Source of the DNA: Stentor coeruleus
Taxonomy: Eukaryota; Ciliophora; Heterotrichea; Heterotrichida; Stentoridae
Direction: 5' to 3'
Length of the DNA: 30,296 nt
NCBI GenBank assembly: GCA_001970955.1
Contig: MPUH01000897.1
Coordinates: forward strand, 1 to 30,296
Shown: positions 20,074 through 29,416 of the stretch, piece by piece
Layout: every line of letters begins with the position of its first letter
Numbering within the stretch: position 1 is the stretch's first letter
The notes under the pieces: generated by a model
What the model saw: the letters and a program-made list of their open reading frames with translations, nothing else
Database searches by the model: none
What the model was told of the DNA's origin: nothing
Program-made: the position numbers and the translations under genes

Positions 20074-21290
20074 TAATATTATTTTATGGAATTTTAGGGC
20101 TTTGTAAAGAAGATGTATTTATGAGATTAAGATTTTATGTTTTTCAGGTTTTTTATAAGATTTATGTTTGTGAGATTTGACGAGAAGTGTTTTTTTTTGT
20201 TAGGGAGGAATATTTTAAGGTGCTGATGATCAAGAAGGATTTTGGTTTTGCGTTTTTGCGTTTTTGCGATTGTGGATGATAATGGATTAGAATAGACTGA
20301 AGATTGATGAGGTATAAGGGTTTTAATTGAGGGGTTTTATAGATTTTATAGTTTTGTTTATATAGAGTTATGACTTTATTTATAAGATACGAGTTTATTA
20401 TGGTTTATTTTTAAGAGTTAATGATATGAGGTATGCAAAATGTATTTTCTGTAAAAGGAACAAAGTGGTTTTATTATTTTGAATTGATATAAAAATTTTG
20501 GAATTTAACTTGTATTTAAATTTTATGCTGTTCTTTATTTGTTTGTTTTTAAATTAGTATATTTTAGGTTTGTTTCATAATGCTTTGAATAAGTTTTTGT
20601 CTTAGAGGATATTTATATACTTTTTTTCAGCAAAATTAGCTAAGAAAAATAATTTCCAAATAAATGAAAATGATTGAATTTTTAAGTTTGAAATGAGGTT
20701 TTTTAAGATTGTTCATAAAATATCTAAAACTATCAGTTTTTAAATCTGAATCATAGATAAATATCTTAGGTTTAGCTTGATTTGCCAACAATAATAACAT
20801 AGCAGGCAAGCTGATAATTTATGAAGACCCAAAAATAAGTTGTAGAATAATCATTTATTTGCATTGCTAGTCAAGAAAAAGAATAAAATTTCCCTACAAC
20901 AATATTTGAGAATGCGATTTTTAACTATAAATACTTGATGCACAACATATTAAGATTTTTTTAGAGATTAGCACTGATCAAAATCACTAAAAAGTTCTTT
21001 TTAACTATAGAAATTGCACAGTAAAGTTTGAAGAAACACTCTACTAAAAAAACTATGTAAAGATATATTAGAAAGGAATACTTTACTATAATTAGAACAA
21101 AATTAGATATTACAAACTATAAACTTCAGGTTTCTAAAGTTATTAAGTATAAAAATATTAGATCTATTCATAGAGCTATTAAAAATTCTTCAAGTTCTCT
21201 GAAAAGAAATTTTATACTTAAATAAAATAACTATCAAATTTATTTGGGATTTATTTCATTACCGAAGATGGTATAATTAAATTCCGTTAA
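20074..21290. other. Divergent intergenic region, no gene seen
   Basis: Bases 20101-20220 have 28 G and 2 C on the plus strand, so the RalGAP sense strand is C-rich upstream of its start. A short GCGTTTTT run (about 2.5 units) lies near 20250. The 25-nt dispersed sequence has its second copy at 20470-20494. No coding frame is supported. Confidence 0.65.
20470..20494. repeat. Dispersed 25-nt sequence, copy 2
   Basis: Exact match to 12418-12442, about 400 bp upstream of the RalGAP start. Confidence 0.7.
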
Positions 21291-23555
21291 ATGTTATTTG
21301 AATCAAAGATCAGAAAACTCCCGTTGGCTAGCAAGTCTAATATAGACCGAAGTAAATATTTACAATCTCCAGATAGAAATATCCTCCATACTCAAAGCCT
21401 TCAAAGCTTTTACAAGCACACACCCGGATCAAGAAAAGCTTCTTCAAGTCCAAGATACCGTTCGCCCACACAGAGTAGATTAAATGAAAGTTCAGATACT
21501 GTTGTTTTATGTCCAAAATGCGAAAAAAGAAGCAATGAGACTATATCTCAAACATATCATGAAAGTCCTCCAAAAATCAGACCATCTCATCATAATATTG
21601 TATGTGAAGATTGTTCAGAAGGAAGCTTTTCAAAAGTTCTTAAAGTAGTATGTTTGAATGAAGGGGAAAAACATACTAGTGGCACTCAGAAAATTAAAAT
21701 TATAGAGTCTGTTGGAGAAATTGAAGAATGTAGTAAATTTCAAGTTATTGGTTCTGGGAAGTCAGTACAAGTGTATTATCAAGAAGTATATCCGCCACCT
21801 AAACAAGAGTTAACTTCTCTTATACCGGAATGTAAAAGAGAAAATGGTGTATTAGGATATAGTCTTAAGGAAGAAGAAAGAAAAAGAGTAGCGATCAGAA
21901 GAGCTGAGTATGCTAACAGAGTTAAAGGTATAGAAAAAACAATCATAACAACAATTCCTGTTGACTCAGGAAATCTTATGAAATCAGAAGGTCGCCATCA
22001 TTCTAATCGCGAAAACATACATTATGAAAATGATGAAAATTTCAACACCCATTATGGTAAAACATCAGAATTATCACTAAAAAAGCCATGTCATTTAAAG
22101 AAAAATTCTTATCAAAATTTCGATGAACCTCAAGAAGATAGTTTAAAAGCAAGTATCGAGATTTCAAAAATGTCAGTTAAGCATAAAATAATCGCAAAAT
22201 TAGCAGGAAAAAACTTTAAACAACTTATCGACTCAGGGAAATCTCAAAAAGAAAATCCTGAAAATCAAAAATCTAGGCCCAAAAAACCAGATCTTCCAAT
22301 AAGTAGTGAATCTAGTGTGAAATCTGAAGAATCCGAACGAGAAAGTAGGGTAGAAATATCAAAATCCCCTCCAAATACTGTAGCAGAAAGTTTTAAAAAC
22401 AATCAAGACAGTTTTGAGGTAGATAAAAACTCAACACCTTCAGTTAGTAGCAGAAATTATGAAAATCAAAAACAAGAAGAGGATATTCTAATTGAAGAAA
22501 ATAAAATTCCTTATATTGAAACAAGTGAAAAAAACAATATAAATTTACCTAATATTGAAAATCAAGATCTGTTAAGCTCTAAAAGTGAATCATATAAAGG
22601 AAAAAGCCCTGAAATTTATGATGTATATTTAAAAAGCCCAGATAGTTCAGATAGGAATACAATTGGATATAAAAGTTGTGAGGGAAGTGCAAAAAATACC
22701 CCAATGCCAGTATCAGATAGAGAAGAAACAAAATTTGAGTCTCAGGACGAACCTTTGTATAAAGATGAAAAAAGTGAGAAATCTGGTAAAAACTCAAAAG
22801 TTCAAACCCCTGAAAGAAATATCAGTTTTGAAAACAGAGAAGAAACAAAATTTGAGTCTCAGGACGAACCTTTATATAAAGATAAAAAAAGTGAGAAATC
22901 AAGTAAAAACTCGAAAGTTCAAACCCCTGAAAGAAATATCAGTTTTGAAAGTAGAGAAGATGATGAATCAAGTGAAAATTTAGTGTTTTCTGCTGAAAAA
23001 ATCCAAGCCGAAGCCGATTTTCAAGAAAACTCTGATATTTTAGAAAACAAATCACATGAAAGCCCAGACCAATTTTATAAAACTGGTTTAGAAAATCTTA
23101 AAAAATCTCCACAACCTGTAGTAGATGATTTAAAATTGTTAGAAATTCATATTGACAGTCCTAAAAGTGCAAATAAAGCATATGACATTAGTTTAGATGA
23201 AGATAAGTTTTCTGATAAAAATATTGGAACAGGAAGACTTTCATGTAGTGAAAAAAGTGAAGATCAGCAAGAAAAACTTGATAATCTTAGAGATGTTGAT
23301 GAGAAATGCATAAAAACTTTACTTGAAGTTGATAAATGTATAAAGGGAAATATTGAAAGAAATAAATTAGAAAGTAAGCTTGAAGGAGTTGAGGAAAAAC
23401 AAAGTAGAGATACAGATACAATTGATCCTGAAAAAATAAATATGATTTTCCTTGTACTTACAGATCCACAAGTTGTAAAAGGACTCAAGCTTTTAGGAGG
23501 ATTCGCTGACTATTTAGAGAAAAATGGTAAAGATGTGTTGGATTGGAAGTTTTAA
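21291..23555 (+). CDS. Large disordered Ser/Glu/Lys-rich protein
   Basis: 754 residues, one exon, ATG to TAA. I recognise no family. The first 70 residues are basic and Ser-rich. Two CxxC pairs (C74/C77 and C105/C108) could bind one zinc ion. Residues about 115-235 look ordered (beta-like block KIKIIESVGEIEECSKFQVI, then a charged helix KEEERKRVAIRRAEYANRV). From about 240 to 700 it is low-complexity and acidic-basic with many Ser-Pro and Thr-Pro sites, expected to be disordered and heavily phosphorylated. It includes a tandem 39-residue duplication. The C-terminal ~40 residues turn hydrophobic and helical (IFLVLTDPQVVKGLKLLGGF) and may be a binding domain. A scaffold or cytoskeletal role is possible but unproven. 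It is convergent with the pepsin-like gene 285 bp away. Confidence 0.78.
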   Translation: MLFESKIRKLPLASKSNIDRSKYLQSPDRNILHTQSLQSFYKHTPGSRKASSSPRYRSPTQSRLNESSDTVVLCPKCEKRSNETISQTYHESPPKIRPSHHNIVCEDCSEGSFSKVLKVVCLNEGEKHTSGTQKIKIIESVGEIEECSKFQVIGSGKSVQVYYQEVYPPPKQELTSLIPECKRENGVLGYSLKEEERKRVAIRRAEYANRVKGIEKTIITTIPVDSGNLMKSEGRHHSNRENIHYENDENFNTHYGKTSELSLKKPCHLKKNSYQNFDEPQEDSLKASIEISKMSVKHKIIAKLAGKNFKQLIDSGKSQKENPENQKSRPKKPDLPISSESSVKSEESERESRVEISKSPPNTVAESFKNNQDSFEVDKNSTPSVSSRNYENQKQEEDILIEENKIPYIETSEKNNINLPNIENQDLLSSKSESYKGKSPEIYDVYLKSPDSSDRNTIGYKSCEGSAKNTPMPVSDREETKFESQDEPLYKDEKSEKSGKNSKVQTPERNISFENREETKFESQDEPLYKDKKSEKSSKNSKVQTPERNISFESREDDESSENLVFSAEKIQAEADFQENSDILENKSHESPDQFYKTGLENLKKSPQPVVDDLKLLEIHIDSPKSANKAYDISLDEDKFSDKNIGTGRLSCSEKSEDQQEKLDNLRDVDEKCIKTLLEVDKCIKGNIERNKLESKLEGVEEKQSRDTDTIDPEKINMIFLVLTDPQVVKGLKLLGGFADYLEKNGKDVLDWKF
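22719..22952 (+). repeat. Two tandem 117-nt coding units
   Basis: Units 22719-22835 and 22836-22952 encode nearly identical 39-residue blocks (start REETKFESQDEPLYKD, end ERNISFE), with the first residues of a third unit following. The few differences, one silent, show it is natural, not a join artefact. Confidence 0.9.
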
Positions 23556-23840
23556 ATAATGTTATATATATTATAATAGAGATTTCAAGTAATAGCATTA
23601 AACCGTGATGAATAACAAGTTAATAAAATCTCCCTACAGCAAATAAAAGATAAATTAACTATAGTTAGGATCAAAAACTTTAAATTTTTTAAGTGATACA
23701 CAATTTTACTTTGCATAACATATTTTTTCTATTACCCAAAGAAAAATTTATATCTAAAAACTCAACCCAAACTAAAAACTGATTTTTAAACCAAACATAT
23801 ACACAAATTCAAATTATCTAACATCCATTTTAGATCATGC

Positions 23841-25025
23841 TTATTTATTCCTATTTCTCGGAGATAGCAAAGGTACAACAGGGTCATCATCTTTAACAAA
23901 CTCAATCTTCATGCATACTCCATATATAATCCTTGCAATCACAAAAATCACAAAGCATCCAACAATTACTTCTGCAGTTAGTATAAGGTTATCCATAGTT
24001 AAAACCGCAGATTGATCTTCTGTTTCTTCCTCATTCTGACTATTATCTGTAATTTCATTATAAGAAGATTCTATTGAATAAATCATAGTCAAAGTTCTTT
24101 CTTGCATATTGAATACTGTAAGGTATGTTGAGAAAAATACTTGCCCAAACGACCAATAATTGTAATCGTGATAATGAATCATAACTTCACAAGTATTCTC
24201 ACTTAACTGGTTAAGAAGTTTAAATCCTGGTATTGAAAAAGTTGACCCTTCAGCGTTTATAGAAAAATCAGCAAAAGTGCTTGGGTCAGAGCAATCGCAT
24301 TCAAGATAAAAAAGTCCTGGGATTAACGTACAGCTATGCAAAGATAAGATATGCTCAAAAATCGGCTCAACTTCATTTAAAGGTCCTCGTATTCCATTAA
24401 AAGTAAGATCGAAGTATATGGATTCTGTTGAAAAACTCAAATAACCTGAAGTAGAAACCCCTGTTGTTTCAAGTTCCCATTTGGTTTTTGATATAGATTC
24501 TAAGGAAATTTCATCTGAAGATATTGTATATGAGGTGTTGTAACCATTTAGACCTAAAACAAGACCATCTGAGCTATTGAAGAAAAGGGAGAAATCGTTG
24601 AACTGAGTTTTATTTGTTAATGATGATATAAAGGATGTATTTGAAGGCGATAAAGAAAAAAGAATATCGAAATCTGGCTTTGAACCTGTCTTAACATCTT
24701 TAACGCATATCACTGGAAAAGTTAGATCAAAGTCAAATATCTCTATTGTTTCTATACCACATACACCTGAAATTACCAACCCAGGAAGAACTTCAGTATC
24801 AACATAATTCTCTTTGTATTTAAAACTAGGAGATGATGAACAGTTGTAGTCACTAAAGATTAGCGAAGTCTGCTTAGTTATTACTGCTAATTCCAATTCG
24901 AAACCAACTGAATGAGGTTGTTTGCTTGTTCCCAAATAAGCGTTCAACCCTTTCTATGTGATATTTACAGTGTTGATCTCTACATATTCCGCAATGCATG
25001 ATGAAATAAACAAAAATTGCAACAT
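23841..25025 (-). CDS. Membrane-anchored pepsin-like protein, probably inactive
   Basis: Exon 1 is 25025-24969 (signal peptide MLQFLFISSCIA and seven more residues). A 15-nt intron follows, then exon 2 at 24953-23841 to TAA: 389 residues in all. The open frame alone lacks an ATG, which supports the intron. The fold markers of A1 aspartic proteases are present: NAYLGTSKQ (strand before the first active site), DGLVLGLNG (148-156), a CDC...IPGFKLL block (238-266) and a C-terminal C274 ... WSFGQVFFSTYLTVFN, matching the family's W-I-L-G-D-x-F-L-R-x-Y-Y-x-V-F-D. A helix at about 342-366 anchors it, with a short cytosolic tail. The first D-T-G is absent: no Asp occurs in residues 31-53. The second site reads FDLT instead of D-S/T-G. 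It is probably a pseudo-protease with a binding role at the cell surface or in vacuoles. Confidence 0.72.
24954..24968 (-). other. 15-nt intron of the pepsin-like gene
   Basis: GTAAATATCACATAG, phase 0, in-frame TAG if retained. Removal joins the signal-peptide exon (EYVEINT) to KGLNAYLGTS. Confidence 0.9.
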
Positions 25026-25554
25026 ATGTTTATAATTAAGTATTTTAAACTAATTACTAATAGGATTAGATTCTTGATTATCATGCAAAAAGGATACCCA
25101 ATATTTCGCCTATCAGTAGTTCTTAGCAGAGCCTTTTTTTCTTTACAGCTAGGTTTGCTTGATTCGTCTTGGTTAAGAACAGCTGATTTTTTTACAAAAA
25201 AATCAAAACTTAGCCATTCAGTACATTTCCAACCCTAAAATCCGTTAATTCACTATACAAAGATGCAACTAGTCAAGTTCATCTCAATAATTATTTCGAC
25301 ACCCAATGATTAAAACTCACTCACCCATTCTTCTTACAACTATACTGTGCTGGCCCTACAAAAATTAGAATAGCCAAATATAGCATGTTAAATTCGTTGT
25401 ATATATTCACAGTTGTATAACTACATAACCCTATCTACAACTATATCCTCTTTAATTTATTTCCTCCTAGAACTAGTATATCTCAATACAGTACTGTGGA
25501 GTAATATCTCAGTAATCAAAAAGCATATTTTTTCCATTTATCTATAAAAAAAAA
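25026..25554. other. Divergent intergenic region, no gene seen
   Basis: The open stretch around 25017-25238 begins at TTG and overlaps the pepsin-like signal exon on the other strand, so it is unlikely to be real. From about 25240 the plus strand is C-rich and G-poor, the usual 5' flank before the RING gene. Confidence 0.65.
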
Positions 25555-26454
25555 ATGAAAAGAACTACTACAGAAGATCTTAAAAACGATGAAGTCATAG
25601 CCACATTGATTGCCCAAATGGAAGCTGATGAACAGACTAGAGAATGGCTCAATAATAATCCTGATGTGGTTGAAGCATCTATGAAAGCTGAAAACGGGAT
25701 ATATGATGGGTTTATAAGTCAATACGATTATAATCGCTATCCGTATAATGCAAGAAGTCCTCATGGAATTTCAAGTCAAGTAAGACAGGATTATTATATT
25801 CCTGAACTTGATGATTTGCCAGATGAAGAACTTTTAAAGTTGTTTCATGATGCCTCACAAGAAGTAAAGCCATATGATGCTAGGGAAATAAGGGGGGCAC
25901 AAAGAGAAGAAGCAAATAGATTTGATCAAAATAGAAGAAATGCAAATAGAGGGCAAAATAATCAAAGTAACTTTAACAGAAGGATTCAAAACCCTAGGCA
26001 AAACATTAACAGAAATGAAAACCCTAGACCAAACATCAACAGAAATGAAAATCAGCGAAATGTTAATTACAATCAACGATTACAAACAAACAGAAACATC
26101 AGAGGAAGAGCCCAGAGACCCGGCCGTGGAAATCAACAGTTTGGTCTAGGAGATTATATGATAAATTCTTCAGATGAAGAAATGAAATATGAAGACCTTG
26201 TACGTCTAGATGATCATGAGTATGATAAAGGAAATGGTTTTAAGTCTATTGATTTATCTCGATTAAAACCTAAAATCTATTTTGCTAAATCAAAAATCAC
26301 TTTAGAAAACTGTCCTATTTGTATGAACGGATATCAAGATGGTAACAAATATATTACTTTAAAATGCAATCATACCTACCATGACTCATGCATTAAAGAA
26401 TGGCTTTCTCGTAAAAAAGTTTGTGCAATTTGCAAAGCCGAAATAAAATTATAG
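25555..26454 (+). CDS. RING-H2 E3 ubiquitin ligase
   Basis: 299 residues, one exon, ATG to TAG. A canonical RING-H2 finger lies at the extreme C-terminus: C253-x2-C256-x14-C271-x-H273-x2-H276-x2-C279-x10-C290-x2-C293, with the Ile/Trp residues (I255, W283) that contact E2 enzymes. It should transfer ubiquitin from an E2 to substrates. Upstream is an acidic N-terminus with LDDLPDEELLKLF (about 85-97), an Asn/Arg-rich repeat (about 128-185, with NINRNENPRP-type units) expected to be disordered, and a short conserved-looking stretch leading into the RING. There is no membrane segment or other domain, so substrates and location are unknown. The layout (disordered N-terminus plus terminal RING-H2) resembles plant and protist soluble RING-H2 ligases. 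Confidence 0.92.
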   Translation: MKRTTTEDLKNDEVIATLIAQMEADEQTREWLNNNPDVVEASMKAENGIYDGFISQYDYNRYPYNARSPHGISSQVRQDYYIPELDDLPDEELLKLFHDASQEVKPYDAREIRGAQREEANRFDQNRRNANRGQNNQSNFNRRIQNPRQNINRNENPRPNINRNENQRNVNYNQRLQTNRNIRGRAQRPGRGNQQFGLGDYMINSSDEEMKYEDLVRLDDHEYDKGNGFKSIDLSRLKPKIYFAKSKITLENCPICMNGYQDGNKYITLKCNHTYHDSCIKEWLSRKKVCAICKAEIKL

Positions 26455-27099
26455 TAATTTATTTTTCATCTATTATATTCATACAATTTGTCTTAGAATA
26501 ATTTAATATAGGCTGATGAAAGATAATCAAGGTATTTTTATTAAAAGTTTATTTTGGATAAATATATTAATAATTCAAATATAAAAAAATTATGAAGGAT
26601 TTGATTATTCAAACATGGAAAAAATTATAGATAAGAGAATATTGGGTGCTTTTTTTTTAATAGTAAATATGATTTTTATCTTATGAATTTATGTATACTT
26701 CAATACTATAAAATCGTCATAGTTATTTACGTTCAAACTGGAAATTAGGACTGAATGGAATAACTTGAATTGTTATCTTTGGCTTCTAATAGGATTGATT
26801 GAGATGTGGTAGAAATCCAATAATAAAGCATTAGTTATTTCATTATTTACCAAAACTATTTTACTATGAAAAACTCTGTATGATTAACTAGAATTCATAA
26901 AACAGAATAAATTTATCTTAAAATAATTATAAATTTTTGACACCTCCAAGATCTTCACTTATTCCAAAATAACCGTTAAATAATTAGCTTAGCCATATCT
27001 TATAATCAATAAAAATCCCCTATTCGAATTCTAAAAAAAAGAAATTCAAAGTCATACTTAATAAAATAATTGCACCCACTAAAGTGTTTGATAAACAAT
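26455..27099. other. Intergenic spacer, no gene seen
   Basis: G/T-leaning after the RING gene and C-rich, G-poor in the last ~160 bases before the next start. No RNA gene recognised. Confidence 0.65.
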
Positions 27100-28875
27100 A
27101 TGGACGCAGTATCATCATTCAATAACCAATGGAAGGAAAGGGAAGTCAAAGTCTATTCCCACAAAGCCGAAGTGCATGCTAAAGAAATGAAAGAAGTAAC
27201 TTCAATGCCAAGAATTGATTCATTGTCACGTAAAGTCGCTGAAATTGTTACAAGACGTGAACTTGAAATGCTTGGAATTCCTATCATAGAAAGTTCATCT
27301 AAAAAACCACTTATAACACAGAGAACCTCACGTATTATCAAACCTGGTATCAAACAAATTTCAGCAGATTTCACAGCTAAAGACATAGTTAGAAACAATA
27401 TACAAGCAAAAGATAACCTAGTAAATCCTTTAAAAAACGATGAAACAAACACAATTTCTCATCAAAATCAAAAGGAAAAAGCTAAAAACATTTCAGATAT
27501 TCCAACAGATCAGTCTGAACATACATACATCCAAGAACCATACAAAAAAATAATCCTCAATGAGCTTATACCACAAATAGAAAAGCCTAAAGCACCTCGT
27601 ACACCAAAAATAACTTTCTGTCCTACGGATTTAGGGAAAATTATAGAGACTGTAGAGAAAATACAAGAAAATCGTAAAAAGCATGAGGATATGCTTAACA
27701 ATGTTGAGCATTTGAAGGCATTTAGAGAAGAACTTCATAGAGATTATCCTGAGCTAGGATTAGATAACTCAGTTGGTGGATCAAGTTTCCATACAAACGA
27801 ACTTAATGAACTAGAAGAAGCTTGTAAAGATATGACACCTGACCAAATGGATATGAAAAGTCCCCAATCAAAAACATCTGAAGAACATAAATTCGATATG
27901 TTCCCAATAAAGCAAATAACCCAAGAAAATCTCGAAACTGAAGACGAAAAAAAAATTGATTTCTTTCAAGAGCTTAAAAAAATAAACCTTGAAGAACTAT
28001 CTAACATGTCTGAATGCGGAAGTTCTTCAATCATCGAAAAACCTTTTGACAAAAAAGACCCTGCCAACCTTGAAATTAACATCCCAACCTTAACAGAAAA
28101 TTTCCCTTCAGACCATACAAAACAAATAAGTGAGCAAAGAGAATCCGCAACTCTTTCAATAAAAAGCAAGACTATTCGTACTCCAACATACTCAGGGTCT
28201 AAATTCCAATCAAATTATAGTCATGAAGCTCCATCAAAAGAATTCGCAAGTCTTTTTAGTTCTTATTACAAATCATCATTTTTACATTTACCTCAAGAAC
28301 TTATCCCAAGCACAGTTCCCCGTTGTCATATAAATCTAAAAACATGTAAATCTTCACCAATATTCCAAAGTGTTAGACTAGGAAGACATTCTAGAATCAA
28401 ATGCGATAACGGTATTGCCTTAGCTGATTCTTTAAGACGGGAACTGCTAAAACCTCCTAAAGCTTTACCTGAAAAGGAGCCAAAAAATTTTTACGAGAAA
28501 AACCTTGTTTGGTTAAACAAAATAGATGAAAAAACTAAGAAAATCCGAGAAAGTATAACAAAAAGGGAAATCCAAGACTGCACATTTGAACCTATTGCCA
28601 GTAAAAACTCAGTAAGAAGGGCTCAGAAAAGTATGGATTATAAGCCTGTAAATGGTAAATCAAAATCAAGTCTTGATTTTAAAGATATGGAAGTGAAATC
28701 ACATACTAGAATGCCAACAGAACTCACCCCTCGTTGTTTAGATAATATAGTGATATACTCAGCTCTTTCTCCAACAGGTTCAAAAGTTGGGTTTAGTGAA
28801 GGATGTGCGGTTGGGAGATTATTAGAAAAATCAAAGCCTATGGTGAATTATCGTAGCATAAACTTCTTAAATTAA
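27100..28875 (+). CDS. Hypothetical charged protein, possibly cytoskeletal
   Basis: 591 residues from ATG 27100 to TAA. The frame is open slightly upstream to a TTG at 27070, but 27100 is the first ATG. I do not recognise the family. Two blocks look conserved: an N-terminal TSMPRIDSLSRKVAEIVTRR (about 34-53) and a C-terminal stretch from about 463 with FYEKNLVWLNKIDEKTKKI followed by DCTFEP. I associate short 'P-x-I...S-x-K' and 'E-C-T-F-x-P' blocks of this kind with ciliate and algal axonemal or basal-body proteins, so a cytoskeletal place is a plausible inference only. The middle is charged and disordered with many Lys, Glu and Pro, and a possible short coiled coil near 190-220. No membrane segment. 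Its stop codon is only 7 bp before the EF-hand gene. Confidence 0.78.
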   Translation: MDAVSSFNNQWKEREVKVYSHKAEVHAKEMKEVTSMPRIDSLSRKVAEIVTRRELEMLGIPIIESSSKKPLITQRTSRIIKPGIKQISADFTAKDIVRNNIQAKDNLVNPLKNDETNTISHQNQKEKAKNISDIPTDQSEHTYIQEPYKKIILNELIPQIEKPKAPRTPKITFCPTDLGKIIETVEKIQENRKKHEDMLNNVEHLKAFREELHRDYPELGLDNSVGGSSFHTNELNELEEACKDMTPDQMDMKSPQSKTSEEHKFDMFPIKQITQENLETEDEKKIDFFQELKKINLEELSNMSECGSSSIIEKPFDKKDPANLEINIPTLTENFPSDHTKQISEQRESATLSIKSKTIRTPTYSGSKFQSNYSHEAPSKEFASLFSSYYKSSFLHLPQELIPSTVPRCHINLKTCKSSPIFQSVRLGRHSRIKCDNGIALADSLRRELLKPPKALPEKEPKNFYEKNLVWLNKIDEKTKKIRESITKREIQDCTFEPIASKNSVRRAQKSMDYKPVNGKSKSSLDFKDMEVKSHTRMPTELTPRCLDNIVIYSALSPTGSKVGFSEGCAVGRLLEKSKPMVNYRSINFLN

Positions 28876-28882
28876 TTCAAAT

Positions 28883-29416
28883 ATGGCAACTAAACAACAA
28901 AACCTTCGTAGACAGCCTCAAGCACATGCAGGAAAAACACTAGTTCAGAAGCAGGGTGTTAAACTTCCAGACTATTTGGTAAATTTAATATAGGTTGATG
29001 ACTTAAGAGCTGCTGTAGCTATATATGAGACTGAAGATCAACCTGGGATTATTCAAATGAACTATGTTAGAGGTATTTTGTGGAATTTCGGCTTTTGGAG
29101 GTTAACTAGTAAAGACTTTGAAAAAGAACTTATAAGTCATGATATTGACACAAAAAGAACATCACTTGAATGGAATGAAGTTCTAAATATAGTGACGAAA
29201 AGGTATTATTCAGGTGGGCGCGAACAAGAGATTAAAGATACTTTTAAGATTTTCGATAGAAGAGACCGTGGGACGACAACAGTTGCAGAAATAAAAGCCG
29301 CTCTTCAAAGCAAACTTGAAGTTCCAGTTACTGAGAATGAAGTTAATGAAATGTTTGAAATGGCGGGTTTAGATCCATCAAACCCGATATCTTTGAATGA
29401 TTTTATGAATGTGTAA
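28883..29416 (+). CDS. EF-hand protein (calmodulin superfamily), one 15-nt intron
   Basis: Exons 28883-28978 and 28994-29416 give 172 residues. The intron adds a 5' exon (MATKQQNLRRQPQAHAG start), so the first ATG of the open frame at 29057 is internal. There are four EF-hand-like helix-loop-helix units in calmodulin order. Only the third has a near-canonical loop (D120 to E131), with D at 1, D at 4, G at 6 and E at 12, but Arg at 3 and 5, so calcium binding is probably weak. The first (around 43-54), second and fourth (GLDPSNPISLND, about 157-168) loops are degenerate. The arrangement resembles EFCAB2/DRC8, an axonemal dynein regulatory complex subunit, but also other divergent calmodulin relatives, so I do not name it. 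It would form a two-gene set with the gene 7 bp upstream. Confidence 0.85.
28979..28993 (+). other. 15-nt intron of the EF-hand gene
   Basis: GTAAATTTAATATAG, phase 0, in-frame TAG if retained. Removal joins KLPDYL to VDDLRAAVAIYE. Confidence 0.9.

Noticed and set aside
22579..22797. Minus- and alternate-frame open stretches in the disordered protein gene
   Set aside because: Shadows of a biased Lys/Glu/Ser coding sequence; the main frame has a consistent start, stop and repeat structure.
21291..23555. Duplicated 117-nt block as another assembly join
   Set aside because: There is no N between the units and they differ at several positions, so it is a natural tandem duplication.
25017..25238. 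73-codon plus-strand frame opposite the pepsin-like gene start
   Set aside because: TTG start, overlaps a supported signal-peptide exon on the other strand, no recognisable composition.
27070..27099. TTG-initiated extension of the 591-residue protein
   Set aside because: Nuclear ciliate genes start at ATG; the first ATG is at 27100.
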